Shown here: in pieces, positions 14,278-23,929 of the stretch
How the letters are laid out: each line of letters begins with the position of its first letter
Numbering within the stretch: position 1 is the stretch's first letter
NCBI GenBank assembly: GCA_963788115.1
Contig: CAWBFD010000003.1
Span: forward strand, 62,001-126,000
Source: CAWBFD01 sp963788115
Lineage (GTDB): Bacteria; Actinomycetota; Thermoleophilia; Solirubrobacterales; 70-9
DNA: 64,000 nucleotides
Direction of reading: 5' to 3'
The notes under the pieces: model-generated
What the model saw: only the letters and a program-made list of their open reading frames with translations
Database searches by the model: none
Told to the model about the DNA's origin: nothing
Position numbers and translations under genes: made by a program

Positions 14278-17100
14278 TCACGGCAGCTCCCGCCCGAGCC
14301 AGCCTTCGTAGAACCCCTTGATATCCGGGAGGAAGTCGTGCGTCACCGGGTAACCCGGTGCCGTCGCCTCCACCTCGAGCTGCCGCGCACACGACGGGCA
14401 GATGAACTCCCGCACCTCCATCCACTCCGGGTCACAGTGGGCCATCGCCGGATAGATCTCACGGAGCGACTCCTCCGAGTCGCGCACGCAGACCACCGCC
14501 TCCAGCTTCCAGTTGCGCTCAGGCTCACAGAAGTCGTGCCCGCAGTCGCACCGGACGACCAAGCCTCCGTCGCCGGCGCGCACGGCGTTCAACCCCTCCC
14601 CCATCGGCATCACGATCGGATCGTCGTAGCCGACCCGCTCCTGCAGCACCCCGACCCACTTCTCGAACCGGTCGGCGTCCTTGTACGCCGACTGGATCCG
14701 CTTCACCTCGCCGCGCGCGAGGCACTCGCCGGCCAAGGCCGCCAGGGTCTCGGGCTCGAGCCGGCCCCCGCCCGTGCCCGCCCGGCCACCCGACGGTTTC
14801 GACCCGGCAAGGAACCCGCGCGCGACGTCCTCCGGCGCCACCTTCCCCGGCAGCGCAGCACTCGCCTTCACAGTCGGCGTCTCCGCGACCCACTCGAAGT
14901 CCTCGGGCAGGTCCCAGAAGCCGCGGTACTCCGCCGACCACCGAGCCGACAGGCGCATGCACTCGGCGTACATCACCTTGACCGGATCGATCGCGTCGTG
15001 CGCGAGAATCCGCTCGCGCTGCTCGGCCCACCACTCCCGCACCGGTCGCGCCCGGCGCAGTCGCTCGCGCCGCATCTCCGCCCGCCGGCCCTCCGTGGCG
15101 CGCTCGGCGTCCCCGCCCGCCTGCGCCAGGTCCACCCCGTACACCGAGTTCGCGAAACGCGGCAGCAGATGCCCGTCGGCGACGTCACGGCGCACCGCCT
15201 CGACAGGCCGGAGCAGCGGGTCGCCGAGCCCGGCGGCCCCCTTCATCACCGAGAGATAGAGGTCGCCGCTATGGAACGGATGCAGGGTCGTGAAGTTGTC
15301 CAGCTTGTACTCGCGCTCGCCCTCGATCTCCATCAGCGCCGGGTCCTCGAAGGAGCCGTCGCGGAGCGGGTATTCCTCGCCACGCCGAGCCCGCTCGAGC
15401 AGGTCGGCGCCCTTGATGTTGTGCACGTAGGCGCACGACCCGGGGTACCCACCGAACAGGCCACTCGCGTAGAACACGCGGGTCGTCCCCAGGTTCTGAA
15501 GCTCCCAGAACGGCGTGTTCCAGACCATCAGCAGCGACTCGAAGCTGGAGCCGCCGCGGTGACGGCCGGGGCCGGCGCTCGACGCCTTGACCCGCCTCGA
15601 GAGGTAGACCATCGGCGAGATCAGCTCCCACATCTCAACGTCGCCCGCGTCGCCCTCGGGGTTGAACATCGCCGCGCAATAGTCGGTGCCGTCGAGCACG
15701 TACTTCGCTCCCATCCCCTGCGCGGCCACCTCGAAGTTCATGATCGCGCTCGAGTTCCCGTACTGGTCGATCCCGCCTCCCTGGATCACGTTGCCCGAGC
15801 AGGAGTAGGAGCCGATCACCTCCTCGATGAACCCCCGCGCCTGGAGCGCCCGCGACAGCGTCCGCGGATAGCCGGTGAACGCCGGCTGCAGGAAGGCCCA
15901 GGCGATCCCGGTCGATCCCTCGGCGTCGCCCAGGTTCGAGATCGTGCCCTCCGGGAAATTGGTCTCGACCGCAAGGTACGCGCCGTCGTTGACCTTGTCG
16001 TTGCAGATCAACGTCTGGGTGAACATCACCCAGATCGCCCCCTGCATCGCCGAGGGGGTGCAGTTCATCGAGTGATATCCCCACGCTGAGGAGCCCTCGA
16101 AGTCGAGCGCGTAGTCCCCATCGCCGCCGATCCGGACCTCGAACGGCGAGTGCATCATGAAGTCGCGGCGAGCCCGCGCCGGCAGCTCGGGCTTGTCGGC
16201 GAAGGTGACGTCGAAGAACGCGGGCGAGCGGTAGCGGCCCGGCACGGTCATCTCCCTGATCCGCGCCTTGAACGAGCGCCGCCCCTCCTCGATCACCTCG
16301 CGGCTGAACCGCTTGAACCGCTCGACGCCCTCCTCGAGGATGACCCGCTCAGCCGCCTCGCGGATCATGTGGCAGCCGGCCAGCCGGGTGCGCTCGTCCA
16401 GCAGGTAGTACATGGGGGCTCGCGTCTGAAGCTCGCACCGCTTCAGGTGCCACTGGGCAAGCTCGTCCCCCTCCCCCACCTTCATGCACGGCAAGTCGAT
16501 CCCGTCCTCGAGCCGGATCGTCGGCCCCACCGGAACCCCGCCGGGCGTAGTCGCGCCGATGTCGAGGACGTGGGTCACGCCGCCGGCCCAGGCGACCAGC
16601 TCGTGCTCCCAGAAGATCGGGACGAACGTCTGCACGTCGGCGTTATGGACGTCCCCGATCACGGGGTCGTTGTTGGCGAAGATGTCGCCGGCCCTGATCT
16701 TCGGGTTCGCCTCGTAGTCGGAGCGGACCATGTGCTTGATCGCGTCCGACATCGTGTGGACGTGCACGATGATCCCCGTGGAAAGGGCAATCGAGTCTCC
16801 CTCGGGCGTGTACAGCGCGAAGCACAGCTCGCCTAGCTCGCGCACGATCGGCGAGGCCGAGATGTTGAGGGCGGTCTCCCGTGCCGACACCAGCCCGCCG
16901 CGGACCCGTGAGAACAGCTTCTCGTAGCCGATCGGGTCGGTCTCCTTGAGCTCGAGGCGCCCGTCGAGGCCCCAGTAGGAACCCGTTTCCGCCAGCAGGC
17001 GCTCGGACTCCGCCAGCATCTCGGTGAGGCGGGCGCCGTCCCAGCCGATCGGCGCCCGCTCTTGCGGCTCGAGCTCCCTGGTCGCGTCGACGATCGCCAT
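14278..17100 (-). CDS. Acetone carboxylase / hydantoinase B-type large subunit fused to a gamma-like subunit
   Basis: 940 residues from ATG 17100. Residues 1 to about 780 are a HyuB/acetone-carboxylase-alpha-type subunit (GDIFANNDPVIGDVHNADVQ, HSMNCTPSAMQGAIWVMFTQ, SSAGPGRHRGGSSFESLL). The last 150 or so match the small gamma subunit: DADRFEKWVGVLQERVGYDD, a four-cysteine zinc-ribbon-like set (CDCGH near residue 851, CPSC later), then HDFLPDIKGFYEGWLGRELP. In known acetone carboxylases gamma is a separate protein. The partner ATP-binding subunit is at 18465-20639. ATP-dependent carboxylation of a ketone is likely; hydantoin or oxoproline hydrolysis is the alternative. Confidence 0.87.
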   Translation of the reverse strand: MAIVDATRELEPQERAPIGWDGARLTEMLAESERLLAETGSYWGLDGRLELKETDPIGYEKLFSRVRGGLVSARETALNISASPIVRELGELCFALYTPEGDSIALSTGIIVHVHTMSDAIKHMVRSDYEANPKIRAGDIFANNDPVIGDVHNADVQTFVPIFWEHELVAWAGGVTHVLDIGATTPGGVPVGPTIRLEDGIDLPCMKVGEGDELAQWHLKRCELQTRAPMYYLLDERTRLAGCHMIREAAERVILEEGVERFKRFSREVIEEGRRSFKARIREMTVPGRYRSPAFFDVTFADKPELPARARRDFMMHSPFEVRIGGDGDYALDFEGSSAWGYHSMNCTPSAMQGAIWVMFTQTLICNDKVNDGAYLAVETNFPEGTISNLGDAEGSTGIAWAFLQPAFTGYPRTLSRALQARGFIEEVIGSYSCSGNVIQGGGIDQYGNSSAIMNFEVAAQGMGAKYVLDGTDYCAAMFNPEGDAGDVEMWELISPMVYLSRRVKASSAGPGRHRGGSSFESLLMVWNTPFWELQNLGTTRVFYASGLFGGYPGSCAYVHNIKGADLLERARRGEEYPLRDGSFEDPALMEIEGEREYKLDNFTTLHPFHSGDLYLSVMKGAAGLGDPLLRPVEAVRRDVADGHLLPRFANSVYGVDLAQAGGDAERATEGRRAEMRRERLRRARPVREWWAEQRERILAHDAIDPVKVMYAECMRLSARWSAEYRGFWDLPEDFEWVAETPTVKASAALPGKVAPEDVARGFLAGSKPSGGRAGTGGGRLEPETLAALAGECLARGEVKRIQSAYKDADRFEKWVGVLQERVGYDDPIVMPMGEGLNAVRAGDGGLVVRCDCGHDFCEPERNWKLEAVVCVRDSEESLREIYPAMAHCDPEWMEVREFICPSCARQLEVEATAPGYPVTHDFLPDIKGFYEGWLGRELP

Positions 17101-17146
17101 ACCGGCGCCCGGACTCTACCTGGGCATCGCCCTTACGATTGCGACG

Positions 17147-18436
17147 TGACCCGGTTGCGGACCGCGGGGGTCCTGGCTGCGGCGGCGGTTACGGCGGTGG
17201 CGGCGGTCCTCGCCGCCGGTCGACCCGGGCTCCCCGGCGCGGCCGCCGGATCGGCGCGTTGCGCCGCGGCCGGCGACACGGTGAGGGTCGAGCTCGGCCG
17301 GGGGGAGCGCGCGAGGCTCGCCGTCGGCTCGGGCGGCCGCGTCTTGCTCGACCGAAGGCCATGCGGTGGTGCCAGGGTGGACGAGACCCGCCTGATCCTG
17401 GTCCGCGGGCGAGCGGGCAGGCAGACGGTGGTGGTCGACCCGGCGGACGGGGGGTTCGGGGCGACCCGCATCGGCGTGAGGCTCGGGCACGGGGATGGAT
17501 CGCCTGCTCCTGCTCGGCGGACCCGTGGGTGAGCGCCACCGGATCGACCGGCGCTGGATCGAGCTCGATCCCTCAGCAGGGGCACGGATCCATGTGTCTC
17601 GGATAGAAGGCCTTGGCGTCCTCACCGGCGACGGCGCCGACCGTGTCGATGCCCGTGGGTGGCGGCGCCCGATCGCCCTGCGGGGGAGAGCTGGGACCGA
17701 CACGCTGCTCGGTGGAGGCGCAGGAGACGTGATCGGCGGAGGCCGCGGCCCCGACCTCATGGAGGGCGGGGACGGTGCCGACCGGATCGACGGCGGCCCC
17801 GCCGGCGACGACTGCGAGGGCGGCGCCGGTCGCGACGCGCTGGTCAGCTGCATGCCGAGATTCGACGCAAGCTCGGCGCGTCTCGGCCAGCGCCTTCGCC
17901 GGCGGATCAGCGGGAGCTCGTGGCATCGCGGCTGCCCTGTGGGCCTGGGCGCTCTGCGCGTGCTTCGCATGCGCCACTGGACGATGGCCGACCGCGACGT
18001 GCACAGAGGCCTGCTGGTGGTCAACCGCGACGCCGCCGCCGACGTCCTGCGCGCAATGCGGTCGCTGTTCGAACGCCGGTTCCCGATCCGGCGGATGAAG
18101 CTGGTCGACCGCTACGGGGCCAGCGACCGTCGCTCGATGAACGCCGACAACACCTCGGCCTTCAACTGCCGCTTCGTCGCCGGCACCAGCCATTGGTCGC
18201 AGCATGCGTTCGGCCGCGCGATCGACATCAACCCGATCGAGAACCCCTACGTCACCGCATCCGGCCATGTCTCGCCGCCGGCCGGACGCGCTTACGCCGA
18301 CCGCTCCCGGCACGCGCCGGGAATGATCCACGCCGGCGACGGGGTCGTCCGGGCGTTCGCCCGGGTCGGCTGGGGCTGGGGCGGGATTTGGAGCAGCATC
18401 CGCGACTACCAGCACTTCTCGGCAAACGGGCGGTGA
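17147..18436 (+). CDS. Exported calcium-repeat / M15 metallopeptidase, frame-disrupted
   Basis: GTG 17147 opens a signal-peptide-like start (LRTAGVLAAAAVTAVAAVLA). Near 17495 the frame shifts by one base, then DRLLLLGGPVGE continues to the stop at 18436. The middle holds RTX-like glycine/aspartate repeats (GTDTLLGGGAGD, GGDGADRIDGG). The C-terminal 180 residues are an M15-type peptidase with HAFGRAIDINP and DYQHF, the zinc-ligand motifs of D,D-/L,D-carboxypeptidases, so cell-wall cleavage is expected. It is divergent from the carboxylase large subunit (46 bases apart) and interrupts that pair. Confidence 0.75.
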
Positions 18437-18464
18437 GCGGTCGCGGGTTGCGGATCGCTGCCGG

Positions 18465-20639
18465 TCAGCCTGCGCTCTCCAAATGGAAGATCTGATGGCG
18501 GTCGAGCCTCGCCATCCGCCCGGGCGGGATCGCGAACGTCGTCGCGACGTGCTCAATGATCGCCGGGCCGGGGATCTCGTGGCCGGCGTGCACGTCCTCG
18601 AGGCGGACGATCTCGGTCTCCGCGTCGCCATCCCGCCACCGCACGCGCCTGGTACCCGCGCTCGCCGGTGTGCCGGCCTCTTCGGCTAGCTCCGGCAGGG
18701 CGGGCTTCTCGACCACCACCCGCCCCGTCACGATCGCCTGCGTCACCAGGTAGCCGAGCTCGGGCGAGCGGGCCGAGCGCGCGTACACCTTGGCGTACGC
18801 CGCCTCGAACTCGGCGACGAGCGCGTCGACGTGCTCGGCCTCCTCGAGCTCCGGATGGGGAGAGACGATCTCGATGTCGTTGAGCTGGCCGAAGTACTGC
18901 ATCCGGACGGCGTGCGTGAAGCGGATCGCGTCACGCTCGATCCCGGACTTGGCGAACTCCTCCGCGACCCGGTCCTCGAGCGCGATCCACGCGCCCGTGA
19001 TCATCATCCCGATCCCCGCGCGCTCGAGCACGTCGGCGGTGGGAGGGATCGGCATGTCGATCGTCTGGTCATAGCGATACTCGAAGTCTGCGCACGCGCA
19101 GCCGTAGGCGGAGAACCCCGCCGCCCAGGCGGGGACCAGCACGTCGCGGTAGGCGACGCCCTCCGTGTAGCCGCCCACGTGGAGCGGGCCGCCGCCGCCG
19201 TAGCAGAGGACCGCATAGTCGGCGGGCGAGTAGCCCTTGCCGAGGATCCTGCCGACCGCCTCGTTGCGGAGGGTCTGCTCGAACAGCTCGATCACTCCGG
19301 CGGCGGCATCCTCGATTCCCAGCCCGAGCGGCTCCGCCACCTGCCGCTCGACCTCGTGCCGGGCACGCTCGGCATCGAGCACCACGTCGCCACCGAGGAA
19401 GAAGTCCGGGTTGACGCGGCCCAGGACCAGGTTGAGGTCGGTGATCGAGACCGTCTCCACCCCGCCCTCGGGCCAGCTCACCCCGATCCGCGCCCCGGCC
19501 GAGTCGGGTCCCAGCTCGGGCCGGTTCGAGTTCGGGTTGACGCGCACGTACGAGCCGGTGCCCGCCCCGATCGAGTCGATCTTGACCAGCGGCATGCTGA
19601 GCAGGAACCTGGCGATGTCCGGGGTCGTGGTGATCTCGAACCGCCCGTCGGTGATCAGCGCGATGTCGAAGGAGGTGCCGCCGATGTCCGTGCAGAGGAC
19701 GTTCGGGAGCTCCATGGCCTCCGCCACCGCATGCCCGCCGACGACGCCGCCGATCGGCCCCGATACCAGCGTCCGGGCGAGCTCCCTCGCCTCGATCGAA
19801 ATCGTGCCGCCGTGGGAGGCCATCACCCGCAGCTCGAACCCGGCGCCGTGCTCGCGCGTGCGGTCGCGAACCCGCTGCATCATCCCGCGCGACGGCTCGG
19901 CGGCGTAGGCCTCGACCAGGGTCGAGTTCAGCCGTGGCAGGTCGCGCCGCAGCGGATAGAGCTCGGAGGACACGTACACCGGGACGTTGCCGGCGGCCCC
20001 ATCGGCTCCCGGCTCGGCTCCCAGCCCGCGCTCACGTTTCGCCTCCTCGACGATTTCCGCGCAGCGGATCTCGTGCGCGGCGTTGCGATAGCTGAACAGG
20101 AGCGAGATCACGATTCCCTCGACGCCCGCGTCGAGGAACTCCGCGGCCGCGGTGCGGACGTCCTCCTCCCGGAGGGGGAGCACCTCCTGGCCGAGCACGT
20201 CGATGCGGCCGCGCACGCCCTTCACGCGCTCCATGGGCACCAGCGGCTCGTTGTGGAAGTGGGTCGCGATGTGCAGGCGGTCGGCGTAGGAGAAGCCCAG
20301 ATAGGTCTGGATCCCGCGCTCGATCCTCAGGGTGTCCTCCTGCCCGGCGCTCACGATCACCCCGATCTCCCGGCCCTGGCGCTGGAGCAGCCGGTTCAGC
20401 ATCGCCGTCCCCGAGTAGATCCCGGAGACGATCCGCGGAAACGCTTCGCCGGGCGTGCTCTGCCATTGCTCCAGGGCGTCCTCGGCCGACGCCATGAACC
20501 CGGCCGACTCGTCGTCCGGGGTCGTCTGCGCCTTGCCCACGACGAACCCGCCCGAGCCGTCGACGATGAACGTGTCGGTCATCGTCCCGCCCGCGTCGAT
20601 CGCCAGGACCCTCGGATTTCGCCCGGCTTCGGCTGCCAT
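18465..20639 (-). CDS. Acetone carboxylase / hydantoinase A-type ATP-binding subunit
   Basis: 724 residues from ATG 20639. The ASKHA-type phosphate motifs are present: AIDAGGTMTDTFIVD near residue 15 and CTDIGGTSFDIAL near residue 316. RVNPNSNRPELGPDSAGARI and YGGGGPLHVGGYTEGV are hallmark HyuA/oxoprolinase segments. It would activate substrate or bicarbonate with ATP and pass it to the HyuB-type subunit at 14278-17100, from which it is separated only by the reverse-oriented peptidase gene. No transcriptional activator gene of the AcxR type is seen nearby. Confidence 0.88.
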   Translation of the reverse strand: MAAEAGRNPRVLAIDAGGTMTDTFIVDGSGGFVVGKAQTTPDDESAGFMASAEDALEQWQSTPGEAFPRIVSGIYSGTAMLNRLLQRQGREIGVIVSAGQEDTLRIERGIQTYLGFSYADRLHIATHFHNEPLVPMERVKGVRGRIDVLGQEVLPLREEDVRTAAAEFLDAGVEGIVISLLFSYRNAAHEIRCAEIVEEAKRERGLGAEPGADGAAGNVPVYVSSELYPLRRDLPRLNSTLVEAYAAEPSRGMMQRVRDRTREHGAGFELRVMASHGGTISIEARELARTLVSGPIGGVVGGHAVAEAMELPNVLCTDIGGTSFDIALITDGRFEITTTPDIARFLLSMPLVKIDSIGAGTGSYVRVNPNSNRPELGPDSAGARIGVSWPEGGVETVSITDLNLVLGRVNPDFFLGGDVVLDAERARHEVERQVAEPLGLGIEDAAAGVIELFEQTLRNEAVGRILGKGYSPADYAVLCYGGGGPLHVGGYTEGVAYRDVLVPAWAAGFSAYGCACADFEYRYDQTIDMPIPPTADVLERAGIGMMITGAWIALEDRVAEEFAKSGIERDAIRFTHAVRMQYFGQLNDIEIVSPHPELEEAEHVDALVAEFEAAYAKVYARSARSPELGYLVTQAIVTGRVVVEKPALPELAEEAGTPASAGTRRVRWRDGDAETEIVRLEDVHAGHEIPGPAIIEHVATTFAIPPGRMARLDRHQIFHLESAG

Positions 20640-20703
20640 CGCCGGGCGCGAGCCTATCCGTCGAACATTTTCTTTGGGCGTCGCTCCCCGGGCTCCGCCG
20701 GCC

Positions 20704-23142
20704 TCAGGGAGTGCGGGGGTGCGGTGAGGCGGCGGCGGGTTCAGAGCCTCCCGGACCCCGCTCGCCCTCGATGTCGATCTGCGGGAGGAGCCGCGAGAGC
20801 CAGCGGGGCAGCCACCATGTGGCTGGGCCGATCAACAGCAGAATTGCCGGCGTTGCGATCAGGGCGATGGTCGCATCGATCAGCGTCGAAACACCGAGGC
20901 CGAACCCGAATTGCTTGACGACCGGGTTGCCGTTGATCACGAAGCTCGTGAAGACGCAGATCATGATCGCCGCCGCAGTCGCCACCACCTTCGCGCCGAG
21001 GGTGAGGCCATGGATCACCGACTCGCGATGATCGCCGGTTTTCCGGAAGCGCTCGTGGATCCTGCTCAGCACGAACACCTGGTAGTCCATCGAGAGCCCG
21101 AAGAGGATCGCGAACATCAGCAGGGGGACGTAGCTGACGATCGGGCTGGCCCCGTTGAGCCCCAATACGGTCGCACCATGTCCGTCCTGGAAGACGAAGG
21201 TCAACACGCCATAGGCGGCACCAACCGCGAGCAGATCCATGATCGCCGCCTGGAGCGAGATCACCACCGAGCGGAAGGCGAGCAGGAACAGAAGAAAGGA
21301 GAGAAGGATCACCGTCCCGATGACCAGGGGTAGCTTGTCGCCGATCCGATCCGCCAGGTCGATGTAGCTGGCGGTCTGGCCGCCGACGTAGGGGGTGAGC
21401 GTCGTGCCCTTCACGGCGGCGGGAATCACCGTCGAGCGCAGGTGCTCGACCAGGTCGACCGTCGCGTCGGCCGACGGCGCAGTCGTCGCGATGACGGTGA
21501 ACACCCCGGTGCTGCCCGACTTGTCGACCTTGGCCTGGGAGACGGCCTTCACGCCCTTGGTCTTCGAGATCTTGTTTTCGAGCTTCACCAGGCGTGGGTC
21601 GCTCGCTGAGGTCTTGAGGAATGCCTCCTCCTGGTTTGCCTTCTCCTGCTGCTGCTGCTGCTTTGGGGTCGGGGCGGGCGGGTTGGCCGCCACCTGCTGC
21701 TCGGCCTCGGCCTGCGCCTCGTCCGGAGGCACCCCCTCGGCGATCAGCTGCTGGGTCGCCGACTGGACGGCCGCGTCCTCGGCCTGCTGTTGTTGCTGCT
21801 TCTCCTTCTGCTGGACCTGCTTGAGCTTCTTCTGGTCGGGATGGGCCGGCTTGCTGCCGAAATCGACCGCGATGAGGAACGGCCCGTTGTACCCGACCCC
21901 GAAACCCTTTGCCATGAGGTCATAGGCCTGGCGGATCGTGGTCGACCTGGAGAACTCTCCGTTGTCCTGCTGGCCGAGCTTGAGATTGAGCGTCGGGATC
22001 GCCACAACCGCGAGGACGGCGACCGGGGCAACGACTGCGAGTACCGGCCTGCGGCCGATCCCCTGAGCCCACCGTGCCCAGCCGTGCGGTCCCTCCCCCT
22101 TGGGACGGGCGCGGAGCGTTGGCAGGCGGAACTTGTGGATGTGCTCGCCGATGAGCGACAGGGACGCAGGGAGCAGGGTGTTCGCGGCGATCACCGCGAC
22201 CAGCACCGCGATCGCCGCCGTGAAGCCGAGGGTCGTGACCAACGAAATCCCCGCAACACTCAGCGCGACGAGCGCGATCATCACCGTCGTGCCCGCGAAC
22301 ACCACCGAGCTGCCCGCCGTGGCGCTTGCGCGTGCAACTGCGTCCTCGACGGGAACGCCATCGTCGAGGAATGCCCGATAGCGGTTGACGATGAACAGCG
22401 AGTAGTCGATTCCGACACCGAGAGCCAGCATCAGCGCCAAGGTGGGCCCCACCGTTGGCACCTCGATCAGGTTGCCGAGCAGACCGATGGCGCTGACGCC
22501 CACGGCCGCGGCGAGCAGGGCGGTGACGATCGGCAGCGGCATCGCGGCAGCGGAGCCGAAGGAGATCAAGAGGATGATGACGGCCGCCGCGAGGCCGATC
22601 AGGGTGCTGTCGGTTGTCGAGGGCTTCGACACCTCCTGGCCGAGGTAGCCGCCGGTGGCGACGGTGAGGCCGGCCCGCGTCGCCGGCGCCTCGGCATCGA
22701 TGATTCGGTTCGCCTGGTCCTCATCGAGGTCGCCCTGGCTGAGGTCGAGGACGACCGAGATGTAGGCGATCCGCTTGTCCTGGCTGATCGCGTCCTGCGC
22801 CTCGGAGCTGAACGGGCTCACGGCCTTGATCACATGCCGGGCGTTGCGCAGGGACCTGGCGGTTGCCTCGATGGCTTGCTTGTTCTTGCTGCTCGTGACC
22901 TTCCCGGTGGGCGCCTCGATGACGACCGGGTTGGAGCCGTTCGCCTGGTTCGGGAGGTTGTCGTCGAGCAGATTCTGGGCGTTGGTGGAGCCGGTGCCGT
23001 CCAGCACCAGGTCGTTGCTGGTGGGCTCGCCGACCGAGTTCGCGATCGCGACGATGCCGACAGCAAGGACGAGCCAGCAAACGAAGATGGGGAGTCGGTG
23101 ACGGGCACAGAGGCGCCCCAGCCGATACAGCAGCCCACTCAT
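20704..23142 (-). CDS. MMPL/RND-family membrane exporter
   Basis: 812 residues from ATG 23142. Two repeats, each of about six membrane helices, surround large outside domains, as in MmpL proteins. Key segments are ALGVGIDYSLFIVNRYR and LFGLSMDYQVFVLSRI, each with the transmembrane Asp-Tyr pair of proton relay. Unusual is a glutamine-rich coiled-coil insert in the second outer loop (about residues 440-530, with KEKQQQQQAEDAAVQ and TPKQQQQQEK). Lipid or drug export is the family role. It is divergent from a TetR gene with overlapping promoters. Confidence 0.9.
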   Translation of the reverse strand: MSGLLYRLGRLCARHRLPIFVCWLVLAVGIVAIANSVGEPTSNDLVLDGTGSTNAQNLLDDNLPNQANGSNPVVIEAPTGKVTSSKNKQAIEATARSLRNARHVIKAVSPFSSEAQDAISQDKRIAYISVVLDLSQGDLDEDQANRIIDAEAPATRAGLTVATGGYLGQEVSKPSTTDSTLIGLAAAVIILLISFGSAAAMPLPIVTALLAAAVGVSAIGLLGNLIEVPTVGPTLALMLALGVGIDYSLFIVNRYRAFLDDGVPVEDAVARASATAGSSVVFAGTTVMIALVALSVAGISLVTTLGFTAAIAVLVAVIAANTLLPASLSLIGEHIHKFRLPTLRARPKGEGPHGWARWAQGIGRRPVLAVVAPVAVLAVVAIPTLNLKLGQQDNGEFSRSTTIRQAYDLMAKGFGVGYNGPFLIAVDFGSKPAHPDQKKLKQVQQKEKQQQQQAEDAAVQSATQQLIAEGVPPDEAQAEAEQQVAANPPAPTPKQQQQQEKANQEEAFLKTSASDPRLVKLENKISKTKGVKAVSQAKVDKSGSTGVFTVIATTAPSADATVDLVEHLRSTVIPAAVKGTTLTPYVGGQTASYIDLADRIGDKLPLVIGTVILLSFLLFLLAFRSVVISLQAAIMDLLAVGAAYGVLTFVFQDGHGATVLGLNGASPIVSYVPLLMFAILFGLSMDYQVFVLSRIHERFRKTGDHRESVIHGLTLGAKVVATAAAIMICVFTSFVINGNPVVKQFGFGLGVSTLIDATIALIATPAILLLIGPATWWLPRWLSRLLPQIDIEGERGPGGSEPAAASPHPRTP

Positions 23143-23187
23143 GCTCCGGATCCGATCTCGCTCTGCATGGTCTCCCTCAAATCCATA

Positions 23188-23216
23188 TTGACTCTTGGTT
23201 TCGATGTACCTATACT
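23188..23216 (+). promoter_or_regulatory. Promoter of the TetR gene
   Basis: TTGACT (23188-23193), 17-base spacer, TATACT (23211-23216). The start site would fall about 30 bases before the GTG at 23255. Confidence 0.65.
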
Positions 23217-23237
23217 GGATATGGTTTCGTATGTCAA
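23209..23237 (-). promoter_or_regulatory. Divergent promoter of the MMPL gene
   Basis: On the minus strand TTGACA (23237-23232), 17-base spacer, TATAGG (23214-23209). Its -10 shares bases with the -10 of the TetR promoter. The repeats TGGTTTCGATGT and TGGTTTCGTATGT flank this core and are candidate TetR sites. Confidence 0.6.
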
Positions 23238-23254
23238 GTCATTCGTGAGACTAG

Positions 23255-23920
23255 GTGAACGAGCAGCCCGAACAACTCGTCGGCTTCGGAGGCGGCACCG
23301 CCGCGCGCTCGCTGCCGATGCCCCCGAAGCAGGCCAGGGGCGTGGAGAAGCGCGACCGCCTCTATCGCGCTGCGCTTGCGCGCTTCCACGCGGACGGGGT
23401 GAAGGCGACCCGGATCGAGGACGTGGTGAAGGACGCCGGGGTGAGCTGGGCCACCTTCTTCCGCTACTTCCCTCGCAAGGAGGACGTCCTCGTCGAGGCC
23501 GCGGCCCGGCATTTTCGGGACCGGGTTTTGGTCGTGGCTCGTGAGGGCCTCCGTGACCGCCGGCTAAAGGTGCGCACCGTGCTCGAGCGGATCTTCTCGG
23601 CGCTCCTCACCCCCGGCGAGCTGTCGCCGCAGCTTCACGCTGCGGCGCTCCAGGAGGTCCTCGGGGACCCCCCTCGATTCGCCGCGCTGGTGGACGGCGG
23701 CCACCCGCAGCCGCTGATCGTGCTGGTCGAGGAACTGCTTCAGGAGGGGCGCCGGAGAGGCGAGGTGCGCTCCGACGTCCTCGCCGCGACGGAGGCGCTC
23801 ACCGTGGGCGCCGGGGCGATGTTCCCGGCGGTCCAGGCTGCCTCCGCGGGCGCCGATCCGCGGCCGATCGTGGCGGAGGCGCTCGAGGTGCTCTGGGGCG
23901 GGCTCGAGCCGCGCGGGTAG
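23255..23920 (+). CDS. TetR-family regulator
   Basis: 221 residues from GTG 23255; an internal ATG near residue 22 is also possible. The HTH is clear: RLYRAALARFHADGVKATRI, EDVVKDAGVSWATFFRYFPR, KEDVLVEA. The C-terminal ligand domain is helical and diverged, as usual. It is divergently paired with the MMPL exporter, and overlapping promoters make direct repression of the exporter likely. The inducer is unknown. Confidence 0.9.
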   Translation: MNEQPEQLVGFGGGTAARSLPMPPKQARGVEKRDRLYRAALARFHADGVKATRIEDVVKDAGVSWATFFRYFPRKEDVLVEAAARHFRDRVLVVAREGLRDRRLKVRTVLERIFSALLTPGELSPQLHAAALQEVLGDPPRFAALVDGGHPQPLIVLVEELLQEGRRRGEVRSDVLAATEALTVGAGAMFPAVQAASAGADPRPIVAEALEVLWGGLEPRG

Positions 23921-23929
23921 AGTCCGCGG

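Noticed and set aside
14338..16089. 583-codon plus-strand frame opposite the carboxylase gene
   Set aside because: Shadow frame rich in Arg, Leu, Pro and His; the minus strand encodes a clear enzyme.
18831..20918. 695-codon plus-strand frame opposite the HyuA-type gene
   Set aside because: Antisense shadow, no motif and no ribosome site.
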